A stretch of 64,000 nt of DNA from an uncultured Lachnospiraceae bacterium (GCA_947176065.1 CAMWPB010000007.1:21582-85581), one strand, 5' to 3'. Positions 33,433-42,583 are shown, numbered from the stretch's first letter. Translations and numbers: made by a program. Notes: generated from the sequence alone by a model not told the origin.

Positions 33433-34356
33433 TCAGTCTGCGGGAAGATACAGGGAAAATACCGTACCTTTCCCAACCTCAGAGACCAGTTTTATATACC
33501 CCGACTCCTGCCTTACAATCTCCCGCGCCAGATAAAGGCCAATCCCCACGCCCTGTTCGTCGGAAACCGACATCGAGCGGTAAAAACGCCCGAAAATTTT
33601 GGCATACTCCTCCTCCGCAATGCCGATTCCGGTGTCCTCCACCTCAATGCAGACAAAAAGCTCATATGGCTTCACACGTACCGTAACACCGCCCGTCTGC
33701 GTGTATTTGACGGCGTTGTCAATCAGATTGCCCAGCGCCTCCAGCGTCCATTTCGGGTCAAAGCGGGCAGTCACTTCCCCGGCCTCCTCCGAAAGCACGT
33801 GCAGATACAGCCCTTTTTCCTGTGCCTGCGCCGTATACTGTTTTTCCGCCTCCTTTAAGAGCAGCGACACCTGATTTCTGCGCGGATGCAGCACAAGGAT
33901 TCCTGTTTCCAGCCGGGAGAGCTTGACCAGCGACTGGATCAGAAAATCCAGCTTTTTCACCTGACTCTCCAGCAGCGCAGCCGTCCCGCTGTTTCCCGCG
34001 CCCTCTTCTTCCTTTAACAGCTCTGTATAAAGCAAAAGATTTGCGATCGGTGTTTTCGTCTGATGGGAGATATCCGCGATCAACGTCTTTGTCTTTTCCT
34101 GCTCCGCCGCCGTATTCGCCCTCTGCGTCTCCGATGCCGCCAGATACTCCGCCAGCCTGTTCTCCACTGACGCGGACAGGGATTCGTCGAAAATGTCCGC
34201 CCGGAAGGTACCGTCTATGGCGGACTGTATCATATCGTTCATGCGCCGCAGACTCCGCCTTCTGAAATAGAAATCCAAAAGCGTGATCACAACTGCCAGA
34301 AGCAGACAGAATATGCTTGCCGATAAAATGATAACCGATACTTTATCTAATATCAT
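33433..34356 (-). CDS. Sensor histidine kinase (OmpR-partner type)
   Basis: 307 residues. One clear membrane segment (VIILSASIFCLLLAVVITLLDFYF, residues 8-31), little outside sequence, HisKA with ADISHQTKTPIANLLLY, then HATPase with N-box LEALGNLIDNAVKYTQ, G1 VEDTGIGI and G2 GVGIGLYLAREI. The intramembrane-sensing layout is common for kinases paired with BceAB/MacB-like transporters. ATG 34356 overlaps the DUF1016 gene's stop by 4 nt (ATGA). Its response regulator is not adjacent but one gene further up, because a DUF1016 gene lies between them. Confidence 0.93.
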   Translation of the reverse strand: MILDKVSVIILSASIFCLLLAVVITLLDFYFRRRSLRRMNDMIQSAIDGTFRADIFDESLSASVENRLAEYLAASETQRANTAAEQEKTKTLIADISHQTKTPIANLLLYTELLKEEEGAGNSGTAALLESQVKKLDFLIQSLVKLSRLETGILVLHPRRNQVSLLLKEAEKQYTAQAQEKGLYLHVLSEEAGEVTARFDPKWTLEALGNLIDNAVKYTQTGGVTVRVKPYELFVCIEVEDTGIGIAEEEYAKIFGRFYRSMSVSDEQGVGIGLYLAREIVRQESGYIKLVSEVGKGTVFSLYLPAD

Positions 34357-35438
34357 TGCTGCCTCTCTTGCTGTTGTAAGTAAAACAGTACCTTTTGCGC
34401 TTCAATCTCATTCCGCAGTTCCTCTTCTGTCGGTAAATACAATTTATATTTTGATGCAAAAAGCTGTTCATTTCCATGTAATACGGAATATCTTGCTATA
34501 TCCTCATCTGTTTCTGTACATAGCACAATCCCCAGTGTTGGATTATCATCCGCATTCTTTTTCAATTCATCATACATTCGGATATACATATCCATCTGAC
34601 CAACATCCTGATGCGTAATCTTATCCGTTTTCAAATCAATTAATACAAAGCATTTTAAAATGTAATTATAAAATACAAGATCAATGAAATAGTCTTCTTT
34701 CTCCGTCTTGATATGCTGCTGACGCGCAACAAATGCATATCCTTTTCCAAGCTCCATCAAAAATTTTTGAATGTTGGAAATAATACTTGTCTCCAGCTCA
34801 GTTTCAGTCAAATCTATGTTTGATGACAAACCCAAAAATTCCGCTATAACAGGATTTTTTATATATTCCAGCTTATCGCTTTGAAAAGTGGAAGTTTTTT
34901 CTTTCATTTCCTGCTCCACTAATTCCTTATTTTGAGATTGCAGGATGCGATAATAATATTGTGTATTTATATTCCGCTGCAGGGTACGGACACTCCAAGT
35001 CTGTTCATATGCTTCTTTCTCATACCAGTTACGCACAGCAAAGTCTTTAACTTGTAATAAAGCTCGATAATGCGACCAGCTTAGACGAATATGTGATTGT
35101 CGACGCGCTGTGTCGATAATTTCAGGAAATGCCTTATAGAACCGTAAATAATGATAAAGGTTGCTACGATCGTAGCCTTTTCCATATTTTATAGTCAATT
35201 CTTTTGAAAGCATTTGAATGATATTCGTACCATACTCTGCCCGATCTGACCCATTCATCCCTTCCTCGGCAATTCGATATCCAATCAGCCAGTTTCTCTG
35301 CACCAAAATGTCATCCACCGCATGATAGGCTTGACGTTGGGACGTTTCTATAATATTTTGTACATCATTCAAAATATTTTCTGATTTTTGGTAAGTGCCC
35401 ATAATATCATTGTTTTCATTTTTTATCAATTCATTCAT
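34353..35438 (-). CDS. DUF1016/YhcG-type PDDEXK nuclease-domain protein (1), inside two-component operon
   Basis: 361 residues from ATG 35438 (MNELIKNENNDIM), GGGAG upstream. N-terminal DUF1016_N helical region (AYHAVDDILVQRNWLIGYRI; SYRIAEEG-like; LSWSHYRALLQVKD), C-terminal PDDEXK nuclease module with KEDYFIDLVFYNY and FVLIDLKTDKI (Asp and DLK). Such proteins are found near restriction and defence loci and as solitary genes; activity is mostly inferred. It starts within 9 nt of the response regulator stop and overlaps the kinase start by ATGA, so it is fully embedded. It is much more AT-rich than both flanking genes, a sign of acquisition. Confidence 0.9.
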   Translation of the reverse strand: MNELIKNENNDIMGTYQKSENILNDVQNIIETSQRQAYHAVDDILVQRNWLIGYRIAEEGMNGSDRAEYGTNIIQMLSKELTIKYGKGYDRSNLYHYLRFYKAFPEIIDTARRQSHIRLSWSHYRALLQVKDFAVRNWYEKEAYEQTWSVRTLQRNINTQYYYRILQSQNKELVEQEMKEKTSTFQSDKLEYIKNPVIAEFLGLSSNIDLTETELETSIISNIQKFLMELGKGYAFVARQQHIKTEKEDYFIDLVFYNYILKCFVLIDLKTDKITHQDVGQMDMYIRMYDELKKNADDNPTLGIVLCTETDEDIARYSVLHGNEQLFASKYKLYLPTEEELRNEIEAQKVLFYLQQQERQQ

Positions 35439-35446
35439 AATAATAT

Positions 35447-36238
35447 TCACTCCCACCGATACCCGATGCCATACACCGTCTTAATCCGTTCCTGCGCGCC
35501 CAGCTTGTCCCGCAGACGTTTCACCGCCACAGACAATGTGTTTTCATCCACAAAAACCGCATCCACGAACCACGTATAATCAAGGAGCTGCTCCCTCGTC
35601 AGCGTTGCCCGCTTATTTTCCACCAGCATCCGCAAAAGCCTCTGCTCTATCTTGGAAAGCTCCACCTGTTCTTCGCCGCGAAAGAAAAGCATCCTGGCAA
35701 AGTGAAACCGGTAGACACCATCCACAATCCATCCCTCTTCCACACACTCCTGTACGCCGCCTGCCGCAGCACCGCCATCTGCCACGCTTCCCGCCGTCAG
35801 CTTCCCTGCCGCCATAACATTTGCCGTATCGCCACCCGCCGGTTCCCTCTGCGCTGCCACCCGTCTAAGCTGGGTTTCCACCCGCGCCCGCAGCACCGCC
35901 AAGCTGAAAGGCTTCGTGATGTAATCGTCTGCGCCAAGCTCCAGCCCAGCCACAATATCCGTCTCCATATCGTTTGCCGTCAGCATTACGACACTTACGT
36001 CATATTCTGTCTTTATTTTTTGCAGAAAATCGAACCCGTTTCCGTCCGGCAGATTCACATCCAGCACCACGAGATCAAAAACGGTTCCACCGAGCAGCAG
36101 ATCCGCCTCCCGCAGCGTATGACACCCCACCGTTTCCGTGCTGTCGTTTTGCAGGGCGCGGCACAGGCCGCCAGCCAGCGGGCGGTCGTCCTCGACGATC
36201 AGGATATGAAATTTCCCCATGGAACTCAATTCTGCCAT
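35447..36238 (-). CDS. OmpR-family response regulator
   Basis: 263 residues. Receiver domain (about 10-125) with EDDRPLAGG, phosphoacceptor Asp in DLVVLDVNLPDGNG and Lys in YITKPFSLAVL; C-terminal winged helix (VELSKIEQRLLRMLVENK ... DENTLSVAVKRLRDKL). Between them is an Ala/Gly-rich linker of about 40 residues (for example AAGKLTAGSVADGGAAAGG), longer than usual. ATG 36238 has GGAGG. It should be phosphorylated by the kinase at 33433-34356 and control the ABC exporter genes. DUF1016 genes lie on both sides. Confidence 0.93.
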   Translation of the reverse strand: MAELSSMGKFHILIVEDDRPLAGGLCRALQNDSTETVGCHTLREADLLLGGTVFDLVVLDVNLPDGNGFDFLQKIKTEYDVSVVMLTANDMETDIVAGLELGADDYITKPFSLAVLRARVETQLRRVAAQREPAGGDTANVMAAGKLTAGSVADGGAAAGGVQECVEEGWIVDGVYRFHFARMLFFRGEEQVELSKIEQRLLRMLVENKRATLTREQLLDYTWFVDAVFVDENTLSVAVKRLRDKLGAQERIKTVYGIGYRWE

Positions 36239-36278
36239 TTTACCTCCACCAAACAGGATTAAAAGCTTAGTTTCACAG

Positions 36279-37391
36279 TTATTTTTGATAATCCTCGCTC
36301 AATCCTTGTTCCAGTTCTTCTATTGTAGGCAATGTACCCTTAAAATCTTTTGGCATTAACGCATTTAATTCATACTCGGATATACCTATCGGTTCAGCAG
36401 AGGTTTCAACTGCATATTTTGCTAATATATTATCTTTGGTTTTACATATAAGAATACCTATTGTTTGCGTATCACCATCATTCTTGAGCGTATGATTCAC
36501 TGCTGATACATATGTGGCCGTCTGCGAAATAAACCCCGGTTGAAAATCCACAATCTTCACTTCCACAACCACATAACAATGGCGTTTTGTATTATAGAAC
36601 AACATATCTATATACTGTTCTGTATTTCCGATCGGTAATCGATATTCTCTCCCTACAAACGCAAATCCTGTTCCCAGTTCCATCAGAAAATTTTGTACAT
36701 TATCCATCAAAGCATCTTTCAGCTCTTTTTCATTATATCCCTGACGAATTGCCACAAAATCAAAATTATATGGATCTTTTGTTATTTCCTGTGCCAAATC
36801 GCCAGTTTCCTTAGGTAATGTATATTCAAAATTGGTAATTGCATTTCCTTGCCGCTCAAATAAATCTGTGTCTAAAAAGTTTAGCAGAACTGCCCTTGAC
36901 CAATTATTTTCAATAACCCTGTCAACATAAAAATTAAACTTCTCTGGGTTATCATGGCATTTATCTATCAACAGTTTAATATGTCCCCACGGAATCATAA
37001 AAACTTTATTTGATACCATCTCAAATTGTTCCCCAACCTGAGGAATCATTTTATTTCTAATATTTTCCTGCAATCTTTCCCCAACTTGGGGAATAATTTC
37101 AATATTTTTAAAAAGCTCATAGAATCGCATCATATAGCGCAAATTGGTTGGTGAAAAACCTTTCGCATTAGGAATCATATCAGCCATATCCATACTCATA
37201 GTTTGAAAAAATTTATTTCCCCACTTACTGTCCGCATGCCTCTCTGTAATGTCTTTCCCTACAGACCAATAATACATTAACATTTCATTATTCACACGGA
37301 TCGAGGCTTTAATCTGACTTGTTCTATACCTATTTCCAAGTTCCTCTATCCAGCTTCTATATTCCTCATCAAGCCGCATCAATTCGCTCAT
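36279..37391 (-). CDS. DUF1016/YhcG-type PDDEXK nuclease-domain protein (2)
   Basis: 370 residues. DUF1016_N helical part (SIRVNNEMLMYYWSVGKDI; NLRYMMRFYELF) and C-terminal nuclease core (QYIDMLFYN, then YVVVEVKI: Asp and ExK). Around residues 100-120 the phrase IPQVGE occurs twice, 18 residues apart (EIIPQVGERLQ, KMIPQVGEQFE), a small internal duplication. Only distantly similar to the other DUF1016 protein (34353-35438), so not a recent duplicate. It begins 11 nt after the exporter stop (GGGGG site) and ends 40 nt before the response regulator. AT-rich relative to its neighbours. Confidence 0.9.
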   Translation of the reverse strand: MSELMRLDEEYRSWIEELGNRYRTSQIKASIRVNNEMLMYYWSVGKDITERHADSKWGNKFFQTMSMDMADMIPNAKGFSPTNLRYMMRFYELFKNIEIIPQVGERLQENIRNKMIPQVGEQFEMVSNKVFMIPWGHIKLLIDKCHDNPEKFNFYVDRVIENNWSRAVLLNFLDTDLFERQGNAITNFEYTLPKETGDLAQEITKDPYNFDFVAIRQGYNEKELKDALMDNVQNFLMELGTGFAFVGREYRLPIGNTEQYIDMLFYNTKRHCYVVVEVKIVDFQPGFISQTATYVSAVNHTLKNDGDTQTIGILICKTKDNILAKYAVETSAEPIGISEYELNALMPKDFKGTLPTIEELEQGLSEDYQK

Positions 37392-37402
37392 TACATATCC
37401 CC

Positions 37403-39130
37403 CTACTTCAACTCATTCGCCGTCACATAGAAGTGATGATAAATCCCGCCCTGCGCAAGCAGGCTCTCGTGGGTGCCCTCCTCCACAATTCCCTCCTCCG
37501 TCAGTACCAGAATCCGGTCGGAATTGCGGATGCTGGACAGCCTGTGGGCGATGGTGATGGTTGTCCTTCCTTTGGCAAGCGCTTCCAGCGACTTCGCCAC
37601 CTGAAATTCGCTCTCATTGTCCAGCGCAGAGGTGGCCTCATCCATAATGAGAATGGGCGGATTCTTCAAAAACACCCGGGCGATGCTGATGCGCTGTTTC
37701 TGCCCGCCGGAGAGCTTCACGCCTCGCTCTCCTACGTAAGTGTCGTACCCATCCTTTAAGGCTGTGATAAACTCATGCGCCCCGGCACGCTTCGCCGCCT
37801 CCACCACTTCCTCACTAGTGGCATTCTCTCTGCCGTATGCAATATTTTCATAGACCGTGCCGGAAAAAAGATAGACGTCCTGCTGTACCATACCGATATT
37901 CTGCCGCAGGCTCTTGATCGTATACCCATGGATATTTTTCCCGTCTAACAAAATCTCTCCCTGATCAATGTCATAAAACCGGGGGATCAGATTGCAAAGT
38001 GTAGTCTTTCCGCCGCCGGACGGCCCTACAATAGCAATCTTCTCGCCTTGATGAATCTCCAGATTTAATCCCCGGAACACCACGTTGTGATCATCCGGAT
38101 ACTCAAAGCTGACATTGCGGAAAGAAATGTTACCCTTCGGGCTCACGCAGTCCACCGCGCCCGGCTCGTCAAAAATCTCGATGTCACTGTCCATGATCTG
38201 CACGAAACGTTCAATCCCCGTCATGCCCCGCTGGAACTGCTCCGCAAATTCAATAATGCGGCGGATGGTGGCAATCAGCGTGGTCACATACATCACATAG
38301 GCTACCAGATCGCCGGGCTCGATTTTTCCTTTCACCATAAAAATGCCGCCCGCAACCAGCAAAACCAGATACATCAGACCGTCAAAAGCCCTCGTGGTCG
38401 TCTGGAATGCCGCCATAAACTTGTACGTTTCCTTTTTAATGCGGTAAAAGTTTTGATTGTCCTGCTCAAACTTCTCCTTTTCCTTCTCCTCGTTGGTGAA
38501 CGCCTTCACCACCTTCTGCCCTAAAAGACTGTCTTCAATGCGAGCATTCAGCTCGCCGATCTGTACGCGCTGTTTCCGAAACGCCTCACGCATCCGCAGA
38601 TTAATGGCCGTACAGGTCACCGCCATAACCGGCACCACCACAAAGATAATCAGCGTCAGCCCCAGACTGATCTGCGCCAGAATGATAAAGGAGATCACCG
38701 CCTTGATTCCCGCAATAAAAAACTCTTCCGGGCAGTGGTGCGAAAATTCCGTCACATCAAAAAGATCATTGGTGATGCGCCCCATGATCTGCCCGACCTT
38801 GGTATTATTATAATAAGTATCCGATAGTTTCTGTAAATGCGCATATGCGTCCCGACGCATATCTGTCTCAATACGCGTGCCCATCACATGACCCGTGTAA
38901 GCCATATAGAAATTCGCTATGGTATCGACAATGCGCAGGATCAGGTACAGCACACCCAGCCGGACGATAATGGATACAGTCAACGACGCCAGATCGTTCA
39001 TCCCCGCATTGGTAATAAAACGGATAATCATTGGCAGCACAAGTTCACAGATTGTCGTGAGCCCGGCACATAGCAGATCAATCACCACGACCTTCCAGTA
39101 TTTTTTATAATAGGGGAGAAACCTTTTCAT
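37403..39130 (-). CDS. ABC exporter, fused membrane and ATPase domains
   Basis: 575 residues from ATG 39130 (MKRFLPYYKKYWKVVVIDLL). Type IV exporter membrane domain with six segments (residues 15-310) and a C-terminal ATPase: Walker A GPSGGGKTT, signature LSGGQKQRISIARVF, Walker B ILIMDEATSALD, H-loop IAHRLSS. It works as a homodimer or heterodimer; no second half-transporter gene is adjacent, favouring a homodimer. Start codon overlaps the preceding phospholipase-like gene's stop (TGATG), so translation is coupled. Substrate unknown. Confidence 0.95.
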   Translation of the reverse strand: MKRFLPYYKKYWKVVVIDLLCAGLTTICELVLPMIIRFITNAGMNDLASLTVSIIVRLGVLYLILRIVDTIANFYMAYTGHVMGTRIETDMRRDAYAHLQKLSDTYYNNTKVGQIMGRITNDLFDVTEFSHHCPEEFFIAGIKAVISFIILAQISLGLTLIIFVVVPVMAVTCTAINLRMREAFRKQRVQIGELNARIEDSLLGQKVVKAFTNEEKEKEKFEQDNQNFYRIKKETYKFMAAFQTTTRAFDGLMYLVLLVAGGIFMVKGKIEPGDLVAYVMYVTTLIATIRRIIEFAEQFQRGMTGIERFVQIMDSDIEIFDEPGAVDCVSPKGNISFRNVSFEYPDDHNVVFRGLNLEIHQGEKIAIVGPSGGGKTTLCNLIPRFYDIDQGEILLDGKNIHGYTIKSLRQNIGMVQQDVYLFSGTVYENIAYGRENATSEEVVEAAKRAGAHEFITALKDGYDTYVGERGVKLSGGQKQRISIARVFLKNPPILIMDEATSALDNESEFQVAKSLEALAKGRTTITIAHRLSSIRNSDRILVLTEEGIVEEGTHESLLAQGGIYHHFYVTANELK

Positions 39131-39795
39131 CAGTTCCCCAGATTTATATGTTCCTGTATTCTCTCCACGCATCTTTCCACAAACTCCTCCATAACCTCTT
39201 TCGTGCAAAACCGGTACCCGCTCACATCAACCGCCGTTATCCCACTAAACTGTTCTTTCAAAAGCGACTGTTTCTGCCGTTCAAGGTCTTCCTTCAGGAT
39301 ACACCCCTCTACTCCGTAAGCATGTCCCTGCTCCAAAAGCCGCCAGATTTCCTGCGACTCCGTTGCATTCTGGTACAGCCACTGGTCAATACCGTGAGCT
39401 TCCGCCGCATATTGTCCGTATACCTCATCAAGAGCTGCTCCCCGCATCATCTTTTCCCGAAAAGGCGTCCAAATGCATCTGTCGTTTTCCCAGTCCGTTA
39501 GAAGATGTGTACAGTATCCCGCCATAAAATCCCGGTTCTCAGCATTCCCGTTCTCTTTCCAAAACCTGCGGATCGTCTCCAGCCAGCCTTCGCTGTCCAG
39601 TGTCACACCCCAGCGTGGGCCGAACTTCCACAGGTGGCTTTTCTCTTTTAACGAAACATCATAATCGTCGTGAAAATGCACCGCATCCGGCGCAACAGAG
39701 CCGAGCAGAAAATCTCCCGGTCTTTCCATACACCCGCCGTCATACCGCGTAAGCAGTCCATATGCAACTTTTAGATGTACCATTGGATATGACAT
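39130..39795 (-). CDS. Zinc-dependent phospholipase C-like protein
   Basis: 221 residues. Family pattern of metal ligands: MVHLKVAYGL near the N-terminus, GSVAPDAVHFHDDYD, HLWKFG, and GYCTHLLTDW. No signal peptide, so it is cytoplasmic, unlike secreted clostridial alpha-toxins; such proteins are common, uncharacterised housekeeping-type members of the family (PF00882-like). First gene of a long minus-strand run, with its own promoter (39819-39847) and AAGGAG before ATG 39795. Substrate unknown. Confidence 0.82.
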   Translation of the reverse strand: MSYPMVHLKVAYGLLTRYDGGCMERPGDFLLGSVAPDAVHFHDDYDVSLKEKSHLWKFGPRWGVTLDSEGWLETIRRFWKENGNAENRDFMAGYCTHLLTDWENDRCIWTPFREKMMRGAALDEVYGQYAAEAHGIDQWLYQNATESQEIWRLLEQGHAYGVEGCILKEDLERQKQSLLKEQFSGITAVDVSGYRFCTKEVMEEFVERCVERIQEHINLGN

Positions 39796-39818
39796 TTTTT
39801 CTCGCTCCTTATCCCGTA

Positions 39819-39847
39819 ATTATATACTGAGACGAAATCGGTGTCAA
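39819..39847 (-). promoter_or_regulatory. Promoter of the phospholipase-like / exporter operon
   Basis: Minus strand TTGACA (39842-39847), 17 bp, TATAAT (39819-39824): a consensus promoter. The predicted leader is only about 17 nt, just enough for the AAGGAG site. It abuts the terminator of the preceding M56 gene. Confidence 0.8.
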
Positions 39848-39854
39848 AACAAAA

Positions 39855-39878
39855 GGACTGTCCATCTTCGGACAGCCC
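39855..39878 (-). terminator. Terminator of the second blaI-M56 operon
   Basis: Stem GGGCTGTCC / GGACAGTCC with one G-U pair and loop GAAGAT on the minus strand, followed by TTTTGTTTTG, 12 nt after the M56 stop. Confidence 0.85.
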
Positions 39879-39890
39879 CATACAGCCTCT

Positions 39891-42029
39891 CTATTTTTTC
39901 ATCCCGTTATACTCCACAACCCGATAAAAATCCTCCTCCGAAACATACCCCTGCACTTCCCTAAGCTGGGCATCCGTCAGGGCATTGCCCAGATCAATAT
40001 AATAGCAGATACATGTTACCGCCTCGTCCTGCTTCTGCACAAAGGGCAGGACATATTGTATCAGCCCGTCAAAGGACAACTCATCCTTTCCCATCGCCGT
40101 CACAATATCCGTCAGGGATTTCGTGGACACATAACAACTGATATGATCTAAAACTTTGTCGCTAAAACCGCTTACCTTCCCCTCGCGCAGCGCTTTCGCA
40201 AGATACTTGGCCGACAGTTCCGCGTCGGAATAAACAAACAGATCCTCCCAGTTTTCCTCCGATAAAACCACACCCTCCTTCCAGGCTTCCCGGTATAATT
40301 CACTTACTTCCGCCTCTTTCAAATACGGATAGGCTTCTTCCAGACTGCCCAGATCAAGCGGCTTTTTCCCCTCCAGCATCTGATAGGAATACTCCAAATC
40401 CTCACCGACATAAATGCTGTCAAAATCTTCCTCTTCTATTCCATCATACGCTATACTGATATCTTCCAGCCGCGCTTTCTGTCCCACCATCTTAATTACA
40501 TTTCTGCCTTCCGACAGCGTGATTTTTACTGTGTTCTTTTCTCCGCTCTCATTAAGCGTCTGCACAGTCTGATCCGGCCCGACAAATACAACCTTAAAAC
40601 GTCCGCTGCGAAGACTGAACTCGGAAGTCACCTCCAGCGTAGTCTCTTTGTTGGCATACAGAATCCACAGTGAATCAGAGCCATTGAAAGCAAACTTACT
40701 TATGTTCACGCTGCCGTCTCCGCCACAATAATTGTAAGCATTCCAGACGTCGTTCTCGCTGTCCCCGGCAATCAAGGCATCGTCGTCATACATCCGATAG
40801 GCATTTCCTTTACTGCTTACCAGCATCGGCTGATACATGGAAGAAGTGTTCCCACCACCGGCTCTGACACCTGCCGCGCCACAGACAACAGCCACAGCCA
40901 AAAACATAACCAGCACCACCGCAGAGCAAAGCCCCACTGCAATCCCGTTCTTATGATAATGTGCAATTCCCCGCAGTCTTTCCTTCAATGTATGTTTCTC
41001 CTCCAGCAGCGTCATAGTCGGCACATTTTTGTGCACGATCGGATTTTTCCCAAAAATATTCCCTTCCCACAGGTTTTTCTGCGCCACATCAAGAAGTACG
41101 TTCCCATATGCCCTGCGCCCCTCCTCGGAGAGAAGAATCATCACCTTCTCGTCGCAGGCAAGCTCGCAGTCCGTATTAAACTTACGGTTAAATACATACA
41201 GAAGCGGATTGAACCAGTGCACACAGAGCGCCGCCTGAAACAGCCATTTATACCAGATGTCCTTCCTCTTGTAATGCACCAGCTCATGATGCAGAATCAG
41301 ACAGATATCGTTTTCCTTACCGTCCATCTCCGCAAGAAGAGATGACGGCATATAGATGCGCGGCTCCAGAATGCCGATCAGCATCGGGCTGTCGATGACC
41401 GCGCTCTCGTAAATTGGCACCCGTTTTCCAAGCCCCAGTCTCATCTGAATTTCCGCGCTTTTTCGGTACACCCTATCATCGGTGACCGGCGCACTTGCGG
41501 CGCGGACTGCTCCGGCAAAACGCTGATAACTACTAATCTTCCGAAAAGCCGCGATAAGGACGCCGAAAATCCAGAAAATCCCTGCAACGCTAAGCCACAA
41601 TTCCCTTCTGCCGCTCTTCGTATCCCGTCCTGCTATTTCTTCGGTTCCTGTGACATCTGCTGCCGTCTCTGCCATATCTGCATCATTCGCTCCTGTTCCG
41701 ACAACGCTTTCTGTCTGACCGGCCATGCCGCTGTACCCATTTTGCGAGAAATCTGACGCTGTGTCCTCGCCGCTTTTCGTACTTTCCACCGCACTCCCCG
41801 CAGCGGCCAGTCCGCTCTCCACTGACGCCAGTCTCACCGACAAATATTCCATCAGATTTATATCCGCATGTATCGGCAAAAGCAGTCTCGCTATCACCAG
41901 AAACCACAGATAATAAGTCCACCGCTTCGTAAAACAGCGGCCGGTTAACGGGCGAAACAAAAGGATCATAAGACCTACCATCCCGCCGGATATTGATAAT
42001 GATAAAATCACAGAAAAAAGCTGTCCCAT
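39891..42029 (-). CDS. Large M56 family metallopeptidase, BlaR1-like
   Basis: 712 residues from ATG 42029 (MGQLFSVILSLSISGG) with GGAGG. Hydrophobic segments at the N-terminus, an unusually long Ser/Ala/Thr-rich stretch between the early segments (about 75-140), then the zinc-protease site LILHHELVHYKRKD (HELVH) with CELACDE supplying the third ligand, another segment (VLVMFLAVAVVCGAAG, around 380), and about 320 residues outside, including a beta-rich part (GSVNISKFAFNGSDSLWILY). No penicillin-binding motif. It probably inactivates the BlaI protein encoded just upstream. Confidence 0.9.
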   Translation of the reverse strand: MGQLFSVILSLSISGGMVGLMILLFRPLTGRCFTKRWTYYLWFLVIARLLLPIHADINLMEYLSVRLASVESGLAAAGSAVESTKSGEDTASDFSQNGYSGMAGQTESVVGTGANDADMAETAADVTGTEEIAGRDTKSGRRELWLSVAGIFWIFGVLIAAFRKISSYQRFAGAVRAASAPVTDDRVYRKSAEIQMRLGLGKRVPIYESAVIDSPMLIGILEPRIYMPSSLLAEMDGKENDICLILHHELVHYKRKDIWYKWLFQAALCVHWFNPLLYVFNRKFNTDCELACDEKVMILLSEEGRRAYGNVLLDVAQKNLWEGNIFGKNPIVHKNVPTMTLLEEKHTLKERLRGIAHYHKNGIAVGLCSAVVLVMFLAVAVVCGAAGVRAGGGNTSSMYQPMLVSSKGNAYRMYDDDALIAGDSENDVWNAYNYCGGDGSVNISKFAFNGSDSLWILYANKETTLEVTSEFSLRSGRFKVVFVGPDQTVQTLNESGEKNTVKITLSEGRNVIKMVGQKARLEDISIAYDGIEEEDFDSIYVGEDLEYSYQMLEGKKPLDLGSLEEAYPYLKEAEVSELYREAWKEGVVLSEENWEDLFVYSDAELSAKYLAKALREGKVSGFSDKVLDHISCYVSTKSLTDIVTAMGKDELSFDGLIQYVLPFVQKQDEAVTCICYYIDLGNALTDAQLREVQGYVSEEDFYRVVEYNGMKK

Positions 42030-42107
42030 AATTTTTGCCTCCATAAATCTGCTCATCAGAAAACCTATTCTGTCTTCTACTATTCCTTCCGAAAAACGAT
42101 AGTCGCT

Positions 42108-42479
42108 CTACCGAAAACTCTCCCGGAAATACTTTCTCAATTCCTCGATATCCTCCCTGCTCAAATCCTCGTCCTCAATGAGGGCCGCCGCCAGATTTTT
42201 CACATTTCCCTTAAAAAACTTATTCAAAAAATTTTTTGTCTCTCCTTTCACATAATCATCGCGCGCCACAAGCGGGGTATAATAATAGACCTCCCGCTTG
42301 TCCTGGGTGATCACACCTTTATCAAGCAATCTGCGAATCAGCGTCAGCACCGTAGTACGCTCCCAATCCTTCTTCACGTTCAGGCGCGCCCTAATCTCAT
42401 TGGCATTTAACGCCTCCCCTGCCGCCCAGAGCGTTTCCAGAATCTCCAACTCCGCATCGGATATTTTCGTGTCTTTCAT
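42108..42479 (-). CDS. BlaI/MecI-family transcriptional repressor (2)
   Basis: 123 residues from ATG 42479 (MKDTKISDAELEILETLW) behind GGGAGG. Winged-helix DNA-binding domain (LNVKKDWERTTVLTLIRRLLDKGVITQDKR) and C-terminal helices for dimerisation and cleavage (YVKGETKNFLNKFFKGNVKNL). It matches classical BlaI/MecI more closely than the one at 5677-6063. Its promoter is buried in a 46-bp palindromic region (42526-42571) that is the obvious operator. The M56 gene follows after 78 nt. Confidence 0.93.
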   Translation of the reverse strand: MKDTKISDAELEILETLWAAGEALNANEIRARLNVKKDWERTTVLTLIRRLLDKGVITQDKREVYYYTPLVARDDYVKGETKNFLNKFFKGNVKNLAAALIEDEDLSREDIEELRKYFRESFR

Positions 42480-42525
42480 ATTTCCTCCCATTCTTGGAAA
42501 ATTGTTCCCTGCATTAGTTTATTGA

Positions 42526-42571
42526 GTTTACGTATGTAGACTATTTATGTATATAGTCTACATACGTAAAC
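42526..42571. promoter_or_regulatory. Double BlaI operator: perfect 19-bp inverted repeat
   Basis: Arms GTTTACGTATGTAGACTAT (42526-42544) and its exact complement (42553-42571) are separated by 8 bp. Each arm contains TACGTATGTAGA, itself a partial dyad of the BlaI type, so two repressor dimers could bind side by side. Confidence 0.8.
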
Positions 42572-42583
42572 AGATTTTGTCAA
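42555..42583 (-). promoter_or_regulatory. Promoter of the second blaI-M56 operon
   Basis: Minus strand TTGACA (42578-42583), 17 bp, TAGACT (42555-42560). The -10 and most of the spacer lie in the right arm of the inverted repeat, so bound repressor would block polymerase. Confidence 0.65.

Noticed and set aside
34353..37391. The two DUF1016 genes as a recent tandem duplication
   Set aside because: Their sequences differ widely, including the nuclease core context (LVFYNY/LIDLK against MLFYNT/VVEVK), so they are distant family members.
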